Positions 34,348-42,342 of a stretch of 64,000 nucleotides of DNA are shown here, one piece after another. The position numbers were made by a program, and so were the translations under genes. Source of the DNA: Pseudotabrizicola algicola (lineage in GTDB: Bacteria > Pseudomonadota > Alphaproteobacteria > Rhodobacterales > Rhodobacteraceae); NCBI RefSeq assembly GCF_010915705.1, contig NZ_JAAIKE010000009.1, positions 1 through 64,000 on the forward strand, in the 5' to 3' direction. The notes beneath the pieces were generated by a model. The model saw nothing but the letters and a program-made list of their open reading frames with translations, ran no database searches and had not been told where the DNA came from. Position 1 is the first letter of the stretch; every line of letters starts with the position of its first letter.

Positions 34348-34767
34348 GTGCCCACCCCTCGCGAAACCATCCTCGCCGCGCTGCATGCGCGGCTCTCGGC
34401 GCTGCCCGCCACCGCCCTGCGCGGTGACGCGCTGCCCGAACGAGTCCCTGCCGCAGGCCTTCTGATCCTGCGCGACGGCGAGCCGGGCGAGCCCGAGGTG
34501 ACGCTCTCGCCGCTGCGCTACCACTACCAGCACCGGGCCGAGATCGAGGCGGTCGTGCAGGGTGCTGCCCGTGACACCGCCTTCGACACCCTCTGCGCCA
34601 GTGTCGGCGCGGCTCTGGCCGCCGACCGCACGCTGGGCGGCCTCTGCGACTGGGTCGAGGCGGAAGCGCCGCGTCCGGTCGATCTGGCCGTGGAGGGTGC
34701 CGCCAGCCTGAAGGCGGGGGTGATCCCGGTCATCCTGCACTATTCCACGGCCGATCCTCTGGCCTGA
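34348..34767 (+). CDS. Tail terminator protein
   Basis: This 139-residue acidic protein begins with a helix PRETILAALHARLSALP and has the beta sheet YHYQHRAEIEAVVQG, typical of the lambda gpU/gp37-like tail terminator fold. It lies between neck and tail-tube genes, where a terminator belongs. The GTG start is supported only by context. Confidence 0.7.
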   Translation: MPTPRETILAALHARLSALPATALRGDALPERVPAAGLLILRDGEPGEPEVTLSPLRYHYQHRAEIEAVVQGAARDTAFDTLCASVGAALAADRTLGGLCDWVEAEAPRPVDLAVEGAASLKAGVIPVILHYSTADPLA

Positions 34768-34791
34768 CCCCACCCACGATAGGAGAACACG

Positions 34792-35730
34792 ATGGCACGA
34801 GCCCATGGGGCGCGGGCGCAGATGGCGCTTGCGTTCGAGACCGTCTACGGCACCGCGCCTGCCACGGGCTTTCGCACAGTGCCCTTCGCGAGCACCACGC
34901 TCGGCTCCGAACAGCCGCTGATCGCCTCGGAACTGCTGGGCCAGGGGCGCGATCCCTTGGCCCCGATCAAGGACGCGGTCACCGCCGATGGCGATGTGGT
35001 GGTGCCGATCGATGTCGAGAACCTTGGGTTGTGGCTGAAAGCGGCTTTCGGCGCGCCGGTCACCTCTGGCACCACGCCCAAGACCCATACGTTCCAGTCG
35101 GGCAACTGGGCGCTGCCAAGCATGGCCATCGAGACGGCGATGCCCGAGGTGCCGCGCTACGCGATGTACAGCGGCTGTGTTTGCGATCAGTTGTCGTGGC
35201 AGATGGCGCGGTCAGGGTTGCTGACGGCGACAGCGCGGCTGATTGCGCAGGGCGAGAGCGTCGCGGCGGCTACGGCCGCTGGCACGCCCACTTCGCTGGC
35301 GCTGCAGCGGTTCGGACATTTCAACGGCGCGATCACGCGCAACGGCACGCCGCTCGGCAACGTCATCTCGGCCGAGGTGACCTATTCCAACGGGCTCGAC
35401 CGGATCGAGACCATCCGTTCGGACGGCCGCATCGAGGGGGCCGATCCGGGCATGGCCGCCCTGACCGGCCGGGTCGAGGTGCGCTTTGCCGACACCGCGC
35501 TGATCACGCAAGCCATTGATGGCACGCCTTGCGAGCTGGTCTTTGCCTGGAGCCTCGGGGCCGACGCCAGCTTCACCTTCACCGCCCATGCCGTCTACCT
35601 GCCGCGCCCCCGGATCGAAATCCCGGGCCCGCAGGGCATCCAGGCCACCTTCGACTGGCAGGCGGCCAAGGCCACCAGCCCCGCCCGGATGTGCACCGCC
35701 GTCCTCGTCAACACCGTCGCAACCTATTGA
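34792..35730 (+). CDS. Major tail tube protein
   Basis: The 312-residue protein is beta-rich with a repeated immunoglobulin-like character. AQMALAFETVYGTAPATGFRTVPF at the start is characteristic of alphaproteobacterial phage tube proteins. It will stack as hexameric rings around the tape measure. AGGAG precedes ATG 34792. Confidence 0.85.
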   Translation: MARAHGARAQMALAFETVYGTAPATGFRTVPFASTTLGSEQPLIASELLGQGRDPLAPIKDAVTADGDVVVPIDVENLGLWLKAAFGAPVTSGTTPKTHTFQSGNWALPSMAIETAMPEVPRYAMYSGCVCDQLSWQMARSGLLTATARLIAQGESVAAATAAGTPTSLALQRFGHFNGAITRNGTPLGNVISAEVTYSNGLDRIETIRSDGRIEGADPGMAALTGRVEVRFADTALITQAIDGTPCELVFAWSLGADASFTFTAHAVYLPRPRIEIPGPQGIQATFDWQAAKATSPARMCTAVLVNTVATY

Positions 35731-35741
35731 GAAGGCCCGCC

Positions 35742-36179
35742 ATGCTGACCCTCGACCTCACCAACGCGTCGCAGTGGTGCGACCTCATCCCCGGAGTGCG
35801 TGTCCGGCTCCGCCCGCTGACCACAGCACTGATGGTGTCCGCGCGGGGCGATCCGGCGATTGCCGACCTGCCCGAGGGGTCCGCGACCGAGGAAGCCGCG
35901 CTCGCCATGGCCAAGGCATTGGCGCGGCGCGCGATCCTCGACTGGGAGGGGATTGGCGACGCCAATGGCAATCCCATCGATCCGAGCCCGGAGGCCGTTG
36001 ATGCGCTTCTCGACATCTGGCCCGCATTCGAGGCGTTCCAGACTTCTTACGTCGCCAAGGCCCTCCTGCTGGACGCGGAAAAAAACGCCTCATCGCCCTT
36101 GCCGACTGGTCCTTCGGTGGGGGCGAAGGCTACTGCGCGGCCTGCGGAACAACCTGTCCCGACTGCCCCGCACGGCTGA
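35742..36179 (+). CDS. Tail assembly chaperone, short form
   Basis: The 145-residue zero-frame product (LTLDLTNASQWCDLIPGVRVRLRPL at the start, helical after residue 40) lies between tube and tape measure, the place of lambda gpG. A heptamer A AAA AAC at 36080-36086 in the correct phase would divert some ribosomes to the -1 frame, which stays open to 36406. The short tail after the slip site (about 116-145) is low-complexity. Confidence 0.8.
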   Translation: MLTLDLTNASQWCDLIPGVRVRLRPLTTALMVSARGDPAIADLPEGSATEEAALAMAKALARRAILDWEGIGDANGNPIDPSPEAVDALLDIWPAFEAFQTSYVAKALLLDAEKNASSPLPTGPSVGAKATARPAEQPVPTAPHG

Positions 36180-36406
36180 ACTGGCCGCTGACGCTCGAAG
36201 GCGCGCAGGTCTGGGACCTGGCGCAGCGCCTTGGCGGGCAGATGCGCGTCATCCCTGGTGCTGTGATCGGCTGGGACATGGGGGCCGCGCTGGCCTTGGG
36301 CGCGGCCCTCGGCATCTCCCCACCCGCCATCGCCGAACTGCTGCCCGCCATCGAGGCAGTGATGGTCCGCCGCGTGAACGAACAGATCGCGGCGAACCGC
36401 GACTGA
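36083..36406 (+). CDS. -1 frameshift extension of the tail chaperone (gpGT-like)
   Basis: After slipping at A AAA AAC, the frame reads KRLIALADWSFGGGEGYC and ends at TGA 36404-36406, adding about 107 residues. The extension has paired cysteines (CAAC, CPDC), a zinc-ribbon look, and a helical C-terminus ending before the tape measure gene. No good start codon lies near its beginning, so frameshifting is the best explanation for its expression. In lambda the equivalent product gpGT recruits the tape measure. Confidence 0.75.
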   Translation, partial: KRLIALADWSFGGGEGYCAACGTTCPDCPARLNWPLTLEGAQVWDLAQRLGGQMRVIPGAVIGWDMGAALALGAALGISPPAIAELLPAIEAVMVRRVNEQIAANRD

Positions 36407-36433
36407 CCCCATTCCACCCGGAGCCCCGATCCC

Positions 36434-38875
36434 ATGGCCGAGAAACGCGTCTCCGTCCGGCTCGCCGCCGTCGGTGGCCGCCAGGTGCGCGCCGAACTGG
36501 AGGGGATCGGTGAGGCCGGTGCTCGTGGCTTTGGCCGTCTGTCCACCGAGATGGAACTGGCCAATACGCGCCTCTCCAGCTTCGCGCGCCGCGCCGGGAT
36601 CGCGCTGGCGGCATTGACCGCCGCCGCAGCCGCTGCGGGCGTGGCGATGGTCCGCTCGGGGCTCGACGTCATCGGCGCGCAGGCGGACATGGCGGCCTCG
36701 CTCCGGACCACCGTCGAAAGCCTGCAGGTGCTGACATGGGCTGGCGAATTGGCCGGTGTTTCCATGGGCGAGATCGAACAGGCAACCAAGAAGCTGACCA
36801 CGCGGTTGTCGGAAGCCGCCGCTGGTTCCGGATCGGCGGTTGGCGCCTTGCAACGGCTGAACCTGACGGCCGCCGAGTTGCAGGCGCTGCCGCTCGACCA
36901 GCGCATCGTTGCCATTCAGGACGCCTTGGCCCGCTATGTGCCCGAGGCCGAGCGGGCGGCCGTTGCCTCCGACCTCTTCGGCGACCGGGCGGCACTCGCC
37001 TTCCTGCGGATCGACAGCGCCACCCTGCGCGACGCCGCGCGCGATGTGCAGGACTTTGGGGTGGCCGTAAGCGCGGCCGACGCGGCACAGATCGAACGCA
37101 CAGGAGATGCCATTGCCAAGCTGAGCCTGATCTGGCTGGGCCTGACCAACCGACTGACCGCCGCCGTCGCCCCGGCGCTGGAAACCGTGGCGAATGCGCT
37201 GGCGGATATGGCGCGCGGCACCGGGCCCATCGGCGGCGCGATCACGGCGGTCTTCGACAACCTCGCACGGCTTGCCACCTATGCCGCGACATTCGCTGCC
37301 TTCATGGCGGGTCGTTGGGTGGCCGGGCTGGCCGTTGCCGCTTTGTCGGTGCGCGGCCTCGCCACCGCGCTGGTGTTCCTGCGCGGCGCGCTGATCCGCA
37401 CCGGCATCGGCGCGCCGATCGTCGGCGCGGGCGAGTTGGTCTACCAGTTCTCACAGCTCGTGGACCGGGTCGGCGGCGTGGGTGAAGCGTTCCGCCTGCT
37501 GGGCGATCTTGTATCGGAGGTCTGGTCTCGGATCGGCCTGTCGCTCGACGCGATATTCGCGCGTATGGCGGCCGGGTGGGAGGGCCTGAAGGCGGCCGGT
37601 CTCTCGGCCCTTGAAGGCACCATCGCGGGCGTGGTCAGCTTCGGCGACCGGACGGCGGCGATCTTCCAGGGGGCCTATGACGTGGCGGTCGCCATCTGGG
37701 GAAGTCTGCCGGGCGCTATCGGCGATTTCGCCTTCCAGGCCGCGAACGGGCTTATCTCCGGCGTCGAGGCGATGCTGAACGGCGTCGTCACCCGCATCAA
37801 CAGCTTCATCGAGACCCTGAACGCGGCCCTCGCGCTGCTGCCCGAATGGGCAACCGGCGAAGGGGGCGTGCGGATCGGCGTTCTCGATCCGGTGGAACTC
37901 GGCCGCATCGGCAATCCGTTCGAGGGTGCGGCAACGGCTGCAGGGGCTGCGGCGGCGGATGCCTTCTCGGCGGCACTATCCCGGGCCTACCTCGAGCCGC
38001 CCGACCTCGGGCTTGGCGCGATGGCAGACGATGCGCGTGGCCGGGCTGACGGTTACCGCGAAGCAGCAGGCATGCTGGCCGATGCCGCAGGCCGTCCGCT
38101 GGCCAGTTGGCAGGCGCTGAAGGATGCCGTCACCGGCACGGGCACCGAGGCCGAGACCGCACTCGCCGATGCAGCCGCTTCTGCAGATGCCGTCACGGCC
38201 GGGCTGAACGACACCGCCACCGCCGCCGACGGCGCTAGCGGGGCCGCGCGTGACGCGGGGGCGGCTGCGGCCGAGGGCGCGGACGCGGCGCTCTCCGGCT
38301 GGCGAGCCGTCACCGCCGCGCTGGCCGACTACGGCGCCAAGGCGCGCGACATCGGCGGGGATATCGGCAGCGCGCTGGTGGGCGCGTTTCAGAGCGCTGA
38401 GAACGCCATCGGCGACTTCGTGAAAACCGGCAAACTCGACTTCCGCGATCTGGTCACGTCGATGATCGCCGACCTTGCCAAGCTCGCCGCCCGGCGCTTC
38501 ATCCTGGGCCCGATTGCGAACGCCCTCTCTGGCGCGCTGGGCGGCGCGGGTGGGATTTTCGCGAACATCCTGCATGCGGGCGGAACGGTCGGCGCCCCAG
38601 GTCCCGGCCGAATGGTCCCGGCCATGGCCTTCGCGGGCGCGCCGCGCATGCACAACGGAGGCTGGGCTGGTCTTCGGCCGGATGAGGTGCCCGCGATCCT
38701 GCAGCGCGGGGAGCGGGTGCTCTCTCGGCGCGAGGCGGCTGGCTACGGCCAGGCGGGTGGTTCGACCGTCAACGTCACGATCAACGCCCGCGACGCCGAG
38801 AGCTTCCGCCAGTCGCGCACGCAGGTGGCGAGCGACATCGCCCGTGCCGTGTCACTGGGCCGGAGGGGGATGTGA
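36434..38875 (+). CDS. Tail tape measure protein
   Basis: The 813-residue, mostly helical protein has hydrophobic segments near 55-75 and 280-330 and an Ala-rich coiled-coil region near 490-640. It ends with LHAGGTVGAPG and PAILQRGERVLSRRE, a C-terminal signature of tape measure proteins of this tail type. By the usual 1.5 angstrom per residue its length suggests a tail of about 120 nm. It follows the frameshifted chaperone. Confidence 0.9.
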   Translation: MAEKRVSVRLAAVGGRQVRAELEGIGEAGARGFGRLSTEMELANTRLSSFARRAGIALAALTAAAAAAGVAMVRSGLDVIGAQADMAASLRTTVESLQVLTWAGELAGVSMGEIEQATKKLTTRLSEAAAGSGSAVGALQRLNLTAAELQALPLDQRIVAIQDALARYVPEAERAAVASDLFGDRAALAFLRIDSATLRDAARDVQDFGVAVSAADAAQIERTGDAIAKLSLIWLGLTNRLTAAVAPALETVANALADMARGTGPIGGAITAVFDNLARLATYAATFAAFMAGRWVAGLAVAALSVRGLATALVFLRGALIRTGIGAPIVGAGELVYQFSQLVDRVGGVGEAFRLLGDLVSEVWSRIGLSLDAIFARMAAGWEGLKAAGLSALEGTIAGVVSFGDRTAAIFQGAYDVAVAIWGSLPGAIGDFAFQAANGLISGVEAMLNGVVTRINSFIETLNAALALLPEWATGEGGVRIGVLDPVELGRIGNPFEGAATAAGAAAADAFSAALSRAYLEPPDLGLGAMADDARGRADGYREAAGMLADAAGRPLASWQALKDAVTGTGTEAETALADAAASADAVTAGLNDTATAADGASGAARDAGAAAAEGADAALSGWRAVTAALADYGAKARDIGGDIGSALVGAFQSAENAIGDFVKTGKLDFRDLVTSMIADLAKLAARRFILGPIANALSGALGGAGGIFANILHAGGTVGAPGPGRMVPAMAFAGAPRMHNGGWAGLRPDEVPAILQRGERVLSRREAAGYGQAGGSTVNVTINARDAESFRQSRTQVASDIARAVSLGRRGM

Positions 38876-38936
38876 GTGCGACCCCGCAAGTGGGAGTCGG
38901 TTGCGGGGACCAGAGCACGAACCAAGGAGAGTTCTG

Positions 38937-39563
38937 ATGGCGTTTCACGAGGTCCGGTTTCCGGACAACATCAGCCGCGGGGCGCGCGGTGGCCCCGAGC
39001 GGCGCACACAGATCGTCGAACTGGCCTCGGGCGCTGAGGAGCGCAACGCCAGCTGGGCCAACAGCCGCCGCCGCTACGACGTTGCCTACGGCATCCGCCG
39101 CGCTGACGATCTGGCGGCGGTCGTGGCGTTCTTCGAGGCGAGGAACGGCCGCCTTCACGGTTTCCGCTTCAAGGACTGGGCAGACTTCAAGTCCTGCCTG
39201 CCGTCGCAGCCGGTCGCGCCGGCCGACCAGTCTATCGGCACCGGCAATGGGTCGGCTACCCAGTTCCAACTGGCCAAGCGCTACACCTCCGGCGCGCAGT
39301 CCTGGACCCGAACCATCACCAAACCCGTCGCCGGGACCGTTAGCATCGCCTTGAATGGGGTCCCCCAAGCCTCCGGCTGGTCGGTTTCCACCGCGACAGG
39401 CTTGGTGACCTTCACCACCGCTCCGGCCGCAGGCGTCGTCATCACCGCGGGTTTCGACTTCGACGTCCCCGTCCGCTTCGACACCGACGCCCTCGACGTC
39501 ACCCTCGACCTCGAACGCCTCGGGTCGATCACCTCGATCCCGCTCCTGGAGATCCGCACATGA
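38937..39563 (+). CDS. DUF2460 distal tail protein (GTA-like)
   Basis: The 208-residue protein begins FHEVRFPDNISRGARGGPERRTQIVEL, the start of DUF2460 proteins such as GTA gp12. The core has RFKDWADFKS near 77-86, and the rest is a beta domain ending SIPLLEIR. It forms the distal tail ring. AAGGAGAG precedes ATG 38937. The gene order from here to 46314, apart from the inserted lysis genes, parallels the Rhodobacter GTA tail module. Confidence 0.88.
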   Translation: MAFHEVRFPDNISRGARGGPERRTQIVELASGAEERNASWANSRRRYDVAYGIRRADDLAAVVAFFEARNGRLHGFRFKDWADFKSCLPSQPVAPADQSIGTGNGSATQFQLAKRYTSGAQSWTRTITKPVAGTVSIALNGVPQASGWSVSTATGLVTFTTAPAAGVVITAGFDFDVPVRFDTDALDVTLDLERLGSITSIPLLEIRT

Positions 39564-39910
39564 ACGACGAGACCGGGTTTCTGGCGGCGGTGCTGCGCGA
39601 GCTTGCAGCCTCGACGGCGGTGATCCTCGCCGCCTGGGGCGCGCTTGGCGGGGCCACCAATGCGCTGACCACCCGGATGCGGCTGCGCGACGCGCTCCGG
39701 CACATCCTGCTCGGAGGCCTGATCGCGGCAGGAATGGGAAGCCTCTCGATGGCGCTCGTCACCGCATGGCTCGCCCTGCCGCCGCAGGCGATCCCCGCGG
39801 GTGGCGCTGCAGGCTCGGCCGCCTATCTCGTGGGCGTCTTCGGCCCCGCCTTCATCGAACTCGTCCTCGCCCGGCTGCGCGGCGCGCAGGGAGGGGCGGA
39901 CGATGAATGA
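39560..39910 (+). CDS. Holin-like membrane protein
   Basis: This 116-residue protein has about three hydrophobic segments (about 13-33, 50-72 and 80-105) with a basic loop between the first two. It is just upstream of a small membrane gene and a lysozyme, so it is probably the holin. It starts in overlap with the previous stop. Confidence 0.75.
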   Translation: MNDETGFLAAVLRELAASTAVILAAWGALGGATNALTTRMRLRDALRHILLGGLIAAGMGSLSMALVTAWLALPPQAIPAGGAAGSAAYLVGVFGPAFIELVLARLRGAQGGADDE

Positions 39911-40034
39911 CCTTCTCCGCATCGCGCGCGCCCTTCGTTGCGACCCGGGCGATCCCGGTCAGGCCTTCCGCCACCGCCTGGGCGTAGGCATCGCCGTCGC
40001 CGCCCTGATCCTCCTCCTCTCCCTCCTCAGGTAA
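39903..40034 (+). CDS. Small one-helix membrane protein in lysis cassette
   Basis: The 43-residue product has a basic N-terminal half and one C-terminal membrane helix (GVGIAVAALILLLSLLR). It overlaps the holin-like gene by eight bases and precedes the lysozyme. It may be an antiholin or accessory holin. Confidence 0.6.
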   Translation: MNDLLRIARALRCDPGDPGQAFRHRLGVGIAVAALILLLSLLR

Positions 40035-40038
40035 TCCC

Positions 40039-40698
40039 ATGCACATGACCGATCGGGGCCTCCTGGCCCTCGTCCGGCACGAAGGAGTCGTGCCCGGACC
40101 CTATCTCGACGTGAAGACCGTCTGGACCTTCGGCATCGGCCATACAGCCGCCGCGGGGCCGCCCGATCCGGCGAAGATGCCCCGCGGGATTTCCGCCGAC
40201 CTCGACGCCGGGATCCGCGAGGCCTTCAGGGTCTTCCGCGCAGACCTTGCCGCCTACGAGGCCGAGGTGCGACGGGCCGTGAAGGTGCCGCTGGAACCAC
40301 ATGAGTTCGATGCGCTGGTCTCCTTCCACTACAACACTGGCGCGATCTCCAGAGCCACGCTGACGAAAGCGCTCAACGTCGGCAATCGCGTTGCAGCCGC
40401 CGACGCGTTTCTGAACTGGCGGCGACCGGCGGTGATCATCCCGCGCCGCGAGGCCGAGCGCGACCTGTTCCGCCACGGCCGCTATCCCGGCGGGACTATC
40501 CCGGTCTGGGCCGTGGACCGCGGGGGTCGCGTCGATTTCTCTCGGCCCGTTCGCCGCCTGACCGAGGCGGAAGCGCTCGCGCTCCTGCGCCTGCCGTTCG
40601 TGCCGCAGCCGTCTGTCCCGCAGCCTGCGTCCGACGCGCCTGCCGGTTGGCTCGCCCGGCTGGTCGGTCTTTTCACCACACTGATCCGGAGGGTCTGA
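40039..40698 (+). CDS. Phage lysozyme, GH24 endolysin
   Basis: The 219-residue enzyme has the glycoside hydrolase 24 catalytic region RHEGVVPGPYLDV (Glu near 15), TFGIGHT (Thr near 36) and FHYNTGAIS near 95. It cuts the host peptidoglycan at lysis. There is no export signal at the N-terminus, so release depends on the holin. A hydrophobic C-terminal segment (WLARLVGLFTTLIRR) may bind membrane. Confidence 0.93.
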   Translation: MHMTDRGLLALVRHEGVVPGPYLDVKTVWTFGIGHTAAAGPPDPAKMPRGISADLDAGIREAFRVFRADLAAYEAEVRRAVKVPLEPHEFDALVSFHYNTGAISRATLTKALNVGNRVAAADAFLNWRRPAVIIPRREAERDLFRHGRYPGGTIPVWAVDRGGRVDFSRPVRRLTEAEALALLRLPFVPQPSVPQPASDAPAGWLARLVGLFTTLIRRV

Positions 40699-40702
40699 TC
40701 CC

Positions 40703-40933
40703 ATGCGCTACATCCGTCCGACCTCGCTCACCTGGTGGGCGGGGCTGCTCGCCTTCGCGACCGGCGCCGCCTCCCTCGCGCTGCCCGCCACCGGTCCGCT
40801 CGCCGATCTTGCCCGGCTGATCACACTCCTGTCTGGTTCAGGCGACGCATCGCCTGCTGCGCTGATCGCTCTCGGCCTCGGCCTCATCGGCCTGCGCGAC
40901 CGCATCGAACGCGGGTTCCGCGGCGATGATTGA
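40703..40933 (+). CDS. Small membrane protein in lysis cassette
   Basis: This 76-residue protein has two hydrophobic stretches (about 10-30 and 51-65). It follows the endolysin and overlaps the next tiny gene by eight bases. It is possibly a second holin or spanin-related, with no clear lipobox. Confidence 0.6.
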   Translation: MRYIRPTSLTWWAGLLAFATGAASLALPATGPLADLARLITLLSGSGDASPAALIALGLGLIGLRDRIERGFRGDD

Positions 40934-41021
40934 GTTCCTCGCGGGCATGGTCGTGGGCGGTGCCATCGGCATGTTTGTCGTCGTCCTTTGTGTGGCTGCA
41001 GCGCGGGGAGACCGGCCATGA
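40926..41021 (+). CDS. 31-residue membrane peptide, DUF3789-like
   Basis: The peptide starts IEFLAGMVVGGAIGMFVVVLC and is one membrane helix with a short basic tail, matching DUF3789. It overlaps the genes on both sides (ATG within the previous end, ATGA at 41018), which supports translation despite its size. Confidence 0.65.
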   Translation: MIEFLAGMVVGGAIGMFVVVLCVAAARGDRP

Positions 41022-41902
41022 AGTCCCTCCCGCCCGCGCTGCAGGCGCATCTCGACGAGGGCACGACGACGCTCGCCTGGTGCTGGCGCATCACCCGGAC
41101 AGATGGGGTGAGCTTCGGCTTCACGGACCACGACCGGACACTGTCGTTCGACGGCACCGAGTTCGAACCGGAAAGCGGGCTGACGGCGTCCGAGGTCCGA
41201 TCCGGCTCTGACCTTTCCGTCGACGCGCAGGATGCGCAAGGCGTGCTCTCTTCTGACCGGATCACCGAGACCGACATTCTCGACGGCCGGTGGGACAATG
41301 CAGCAGTCGAGGTCTGGCGGGTGAACTGGGCCAGCCCGGCGCAGCGCGTGCTTCTGCGGCGCGGGGCCATCGGCCAGATCCGGCGCGGGCGGCTGGCCTT
41401 CGTGGCGGAGGTGCGGTCGCTGGCGCACGTCCTTGGCCAGACGGTTGGGCGGACGTTTCAGGCGAGTTGCGACGCCACGTTGGGCGATCAGCGCTGCGGC
41501 GTAAACCTCGAGGCCGCGGCCTTCAAGGGGACCGGCGCCGTGATCGATGTGCTGCGCGACCAGGCCTTCACGGCTTCCGGCCTCGGTGCCTTCGCAACGG
41601 GCTGGTTCGCGTTTGGCCTTGTCGAATGGTCGACCGGCGCCAATGCCGGGCGGCGGGTCGAGGTGCTGTCGCATGACCTCGTCGACGGGATGGCAATCCT
41701 GACCCTGCTGGAAGCACCGGTGCGCCCGATCATGGCGACAGACGCATTCATCGTCCGCGCCGGTTGCGACAAGCGGATCGCGACCTGCGGGTCGAAGTTC
41801 GCCAATGTCGCGAACTTCCGGGGCTTCCCGCACATCCCGGGCCAGGACGCGGTCCTGCGCTACGCCACCAAGGACGGCGGCCATGACGGAGCTGTGCTGT
41901 GA
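41018..41902 (+). CDS. DUF2163 baseplate hub protein (GTA-like)
   Basis: The 294-residue protein matches DUF2163/GTA gp13: WRITRTDGVSFGFTDHDRTL near 23-42, TFQASCDATLGDQRCGVN near 145-162, and a C-terminal cysteine cluster (CDKRIATCGSKFANVANFRG) that in the family binds an iron-sulfur cluster or zinc. It sits under the distal tail ring. ATG 41018 overlaps the tiny gene before it. Confidence 0.9.
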   Translation: MKSLPPALQAHLDEGTTTLAWCWRITRTDGVSFGFTDHDRTLSFDGTEFEPESGLTASEVRSGSDLSVDAQDAQGVLSSDRITETDILDGRWDNAAVEVWRVNWASPAQRVLLRRGAIGQIRRGRLAFVAEVRSLAHVLGQTVGRTFQASCDATLGDQRCGVNLEAAAFKGTGAVIDVLRDQAFTASGLGAFATGWFAFGLVEWSTGANAGRRVEVLSHDLVDGMAILTLLEAPVRPIMATDAFIVRAGCDKRIATCGSKFANVANFRGFPHIPGQDAVLRYATKDGGHDGAVL

Positions 41903-42333
41903 CAGCCGCCGATCCTGCCCGCGTCATCTCCGCTGCTCGGTCCTGGCTCGGCACACCCTATCACGATCAGGCCAGCCTGCGCGGAGTCGGCTGCGATTGC
42001 CTCGGCCTCGCGCGCGGGGTCTGGCGCGAGGTCGTCGGGCCGGAGCCGTTCCCGATCCCGCCCTATAGCCGGGATTGGGGCGAGACCGGGCCGCGCGAGG
42101 TGCTGGCGGACGGGGCGCGGCGGATGATGCCGGAGATCGCACCCGCAGATGCGCCGCCCGGCGCGCTGGTCCTGTTCCGTATGGTGCCGCGCGCCATCGC
42201 CAAGCATGTCGGTATCCTGACCGTCCCCGACACCTTCCTGCACGCCTATGAACGCCTCGGCGTGATCGAGGAACCGCTGACACCCGCATGGCGGCGGCGC
42301 ATCGCCTTCGCCTTCCTCTTCCCTGCACGTTGA
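41899..42333 (+). CDS. NlpC/P60 peptidase of the tail tip
   Basis: The 144-residue protein has the catalytic GCDCLG (Cys near 33) and KHVGIL (His near 97) of NlpC/P60 endopeptidases, preceded by SWLGTPYHDQ. In GTA-like tails this enzyme (gp14) opens the peptidoglycan during DNA delivery. A GTG start overlaps the previous stop. Confidence 0.92.
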   Translation: MTAADPARVISAARSWLGTPYHDQASLRGVGCDCLGLARGVWREVVGPEPFPIPPYSRDWGETGPREVLADGARRMMPEIAPADAPPGALVLFRMVPRAIAKHVGILTVPDTFLHAYERLGVIEEPLTPAWRRRIAFAFLFPAR

Positions 42334-42342
42334 GATTTTCAA

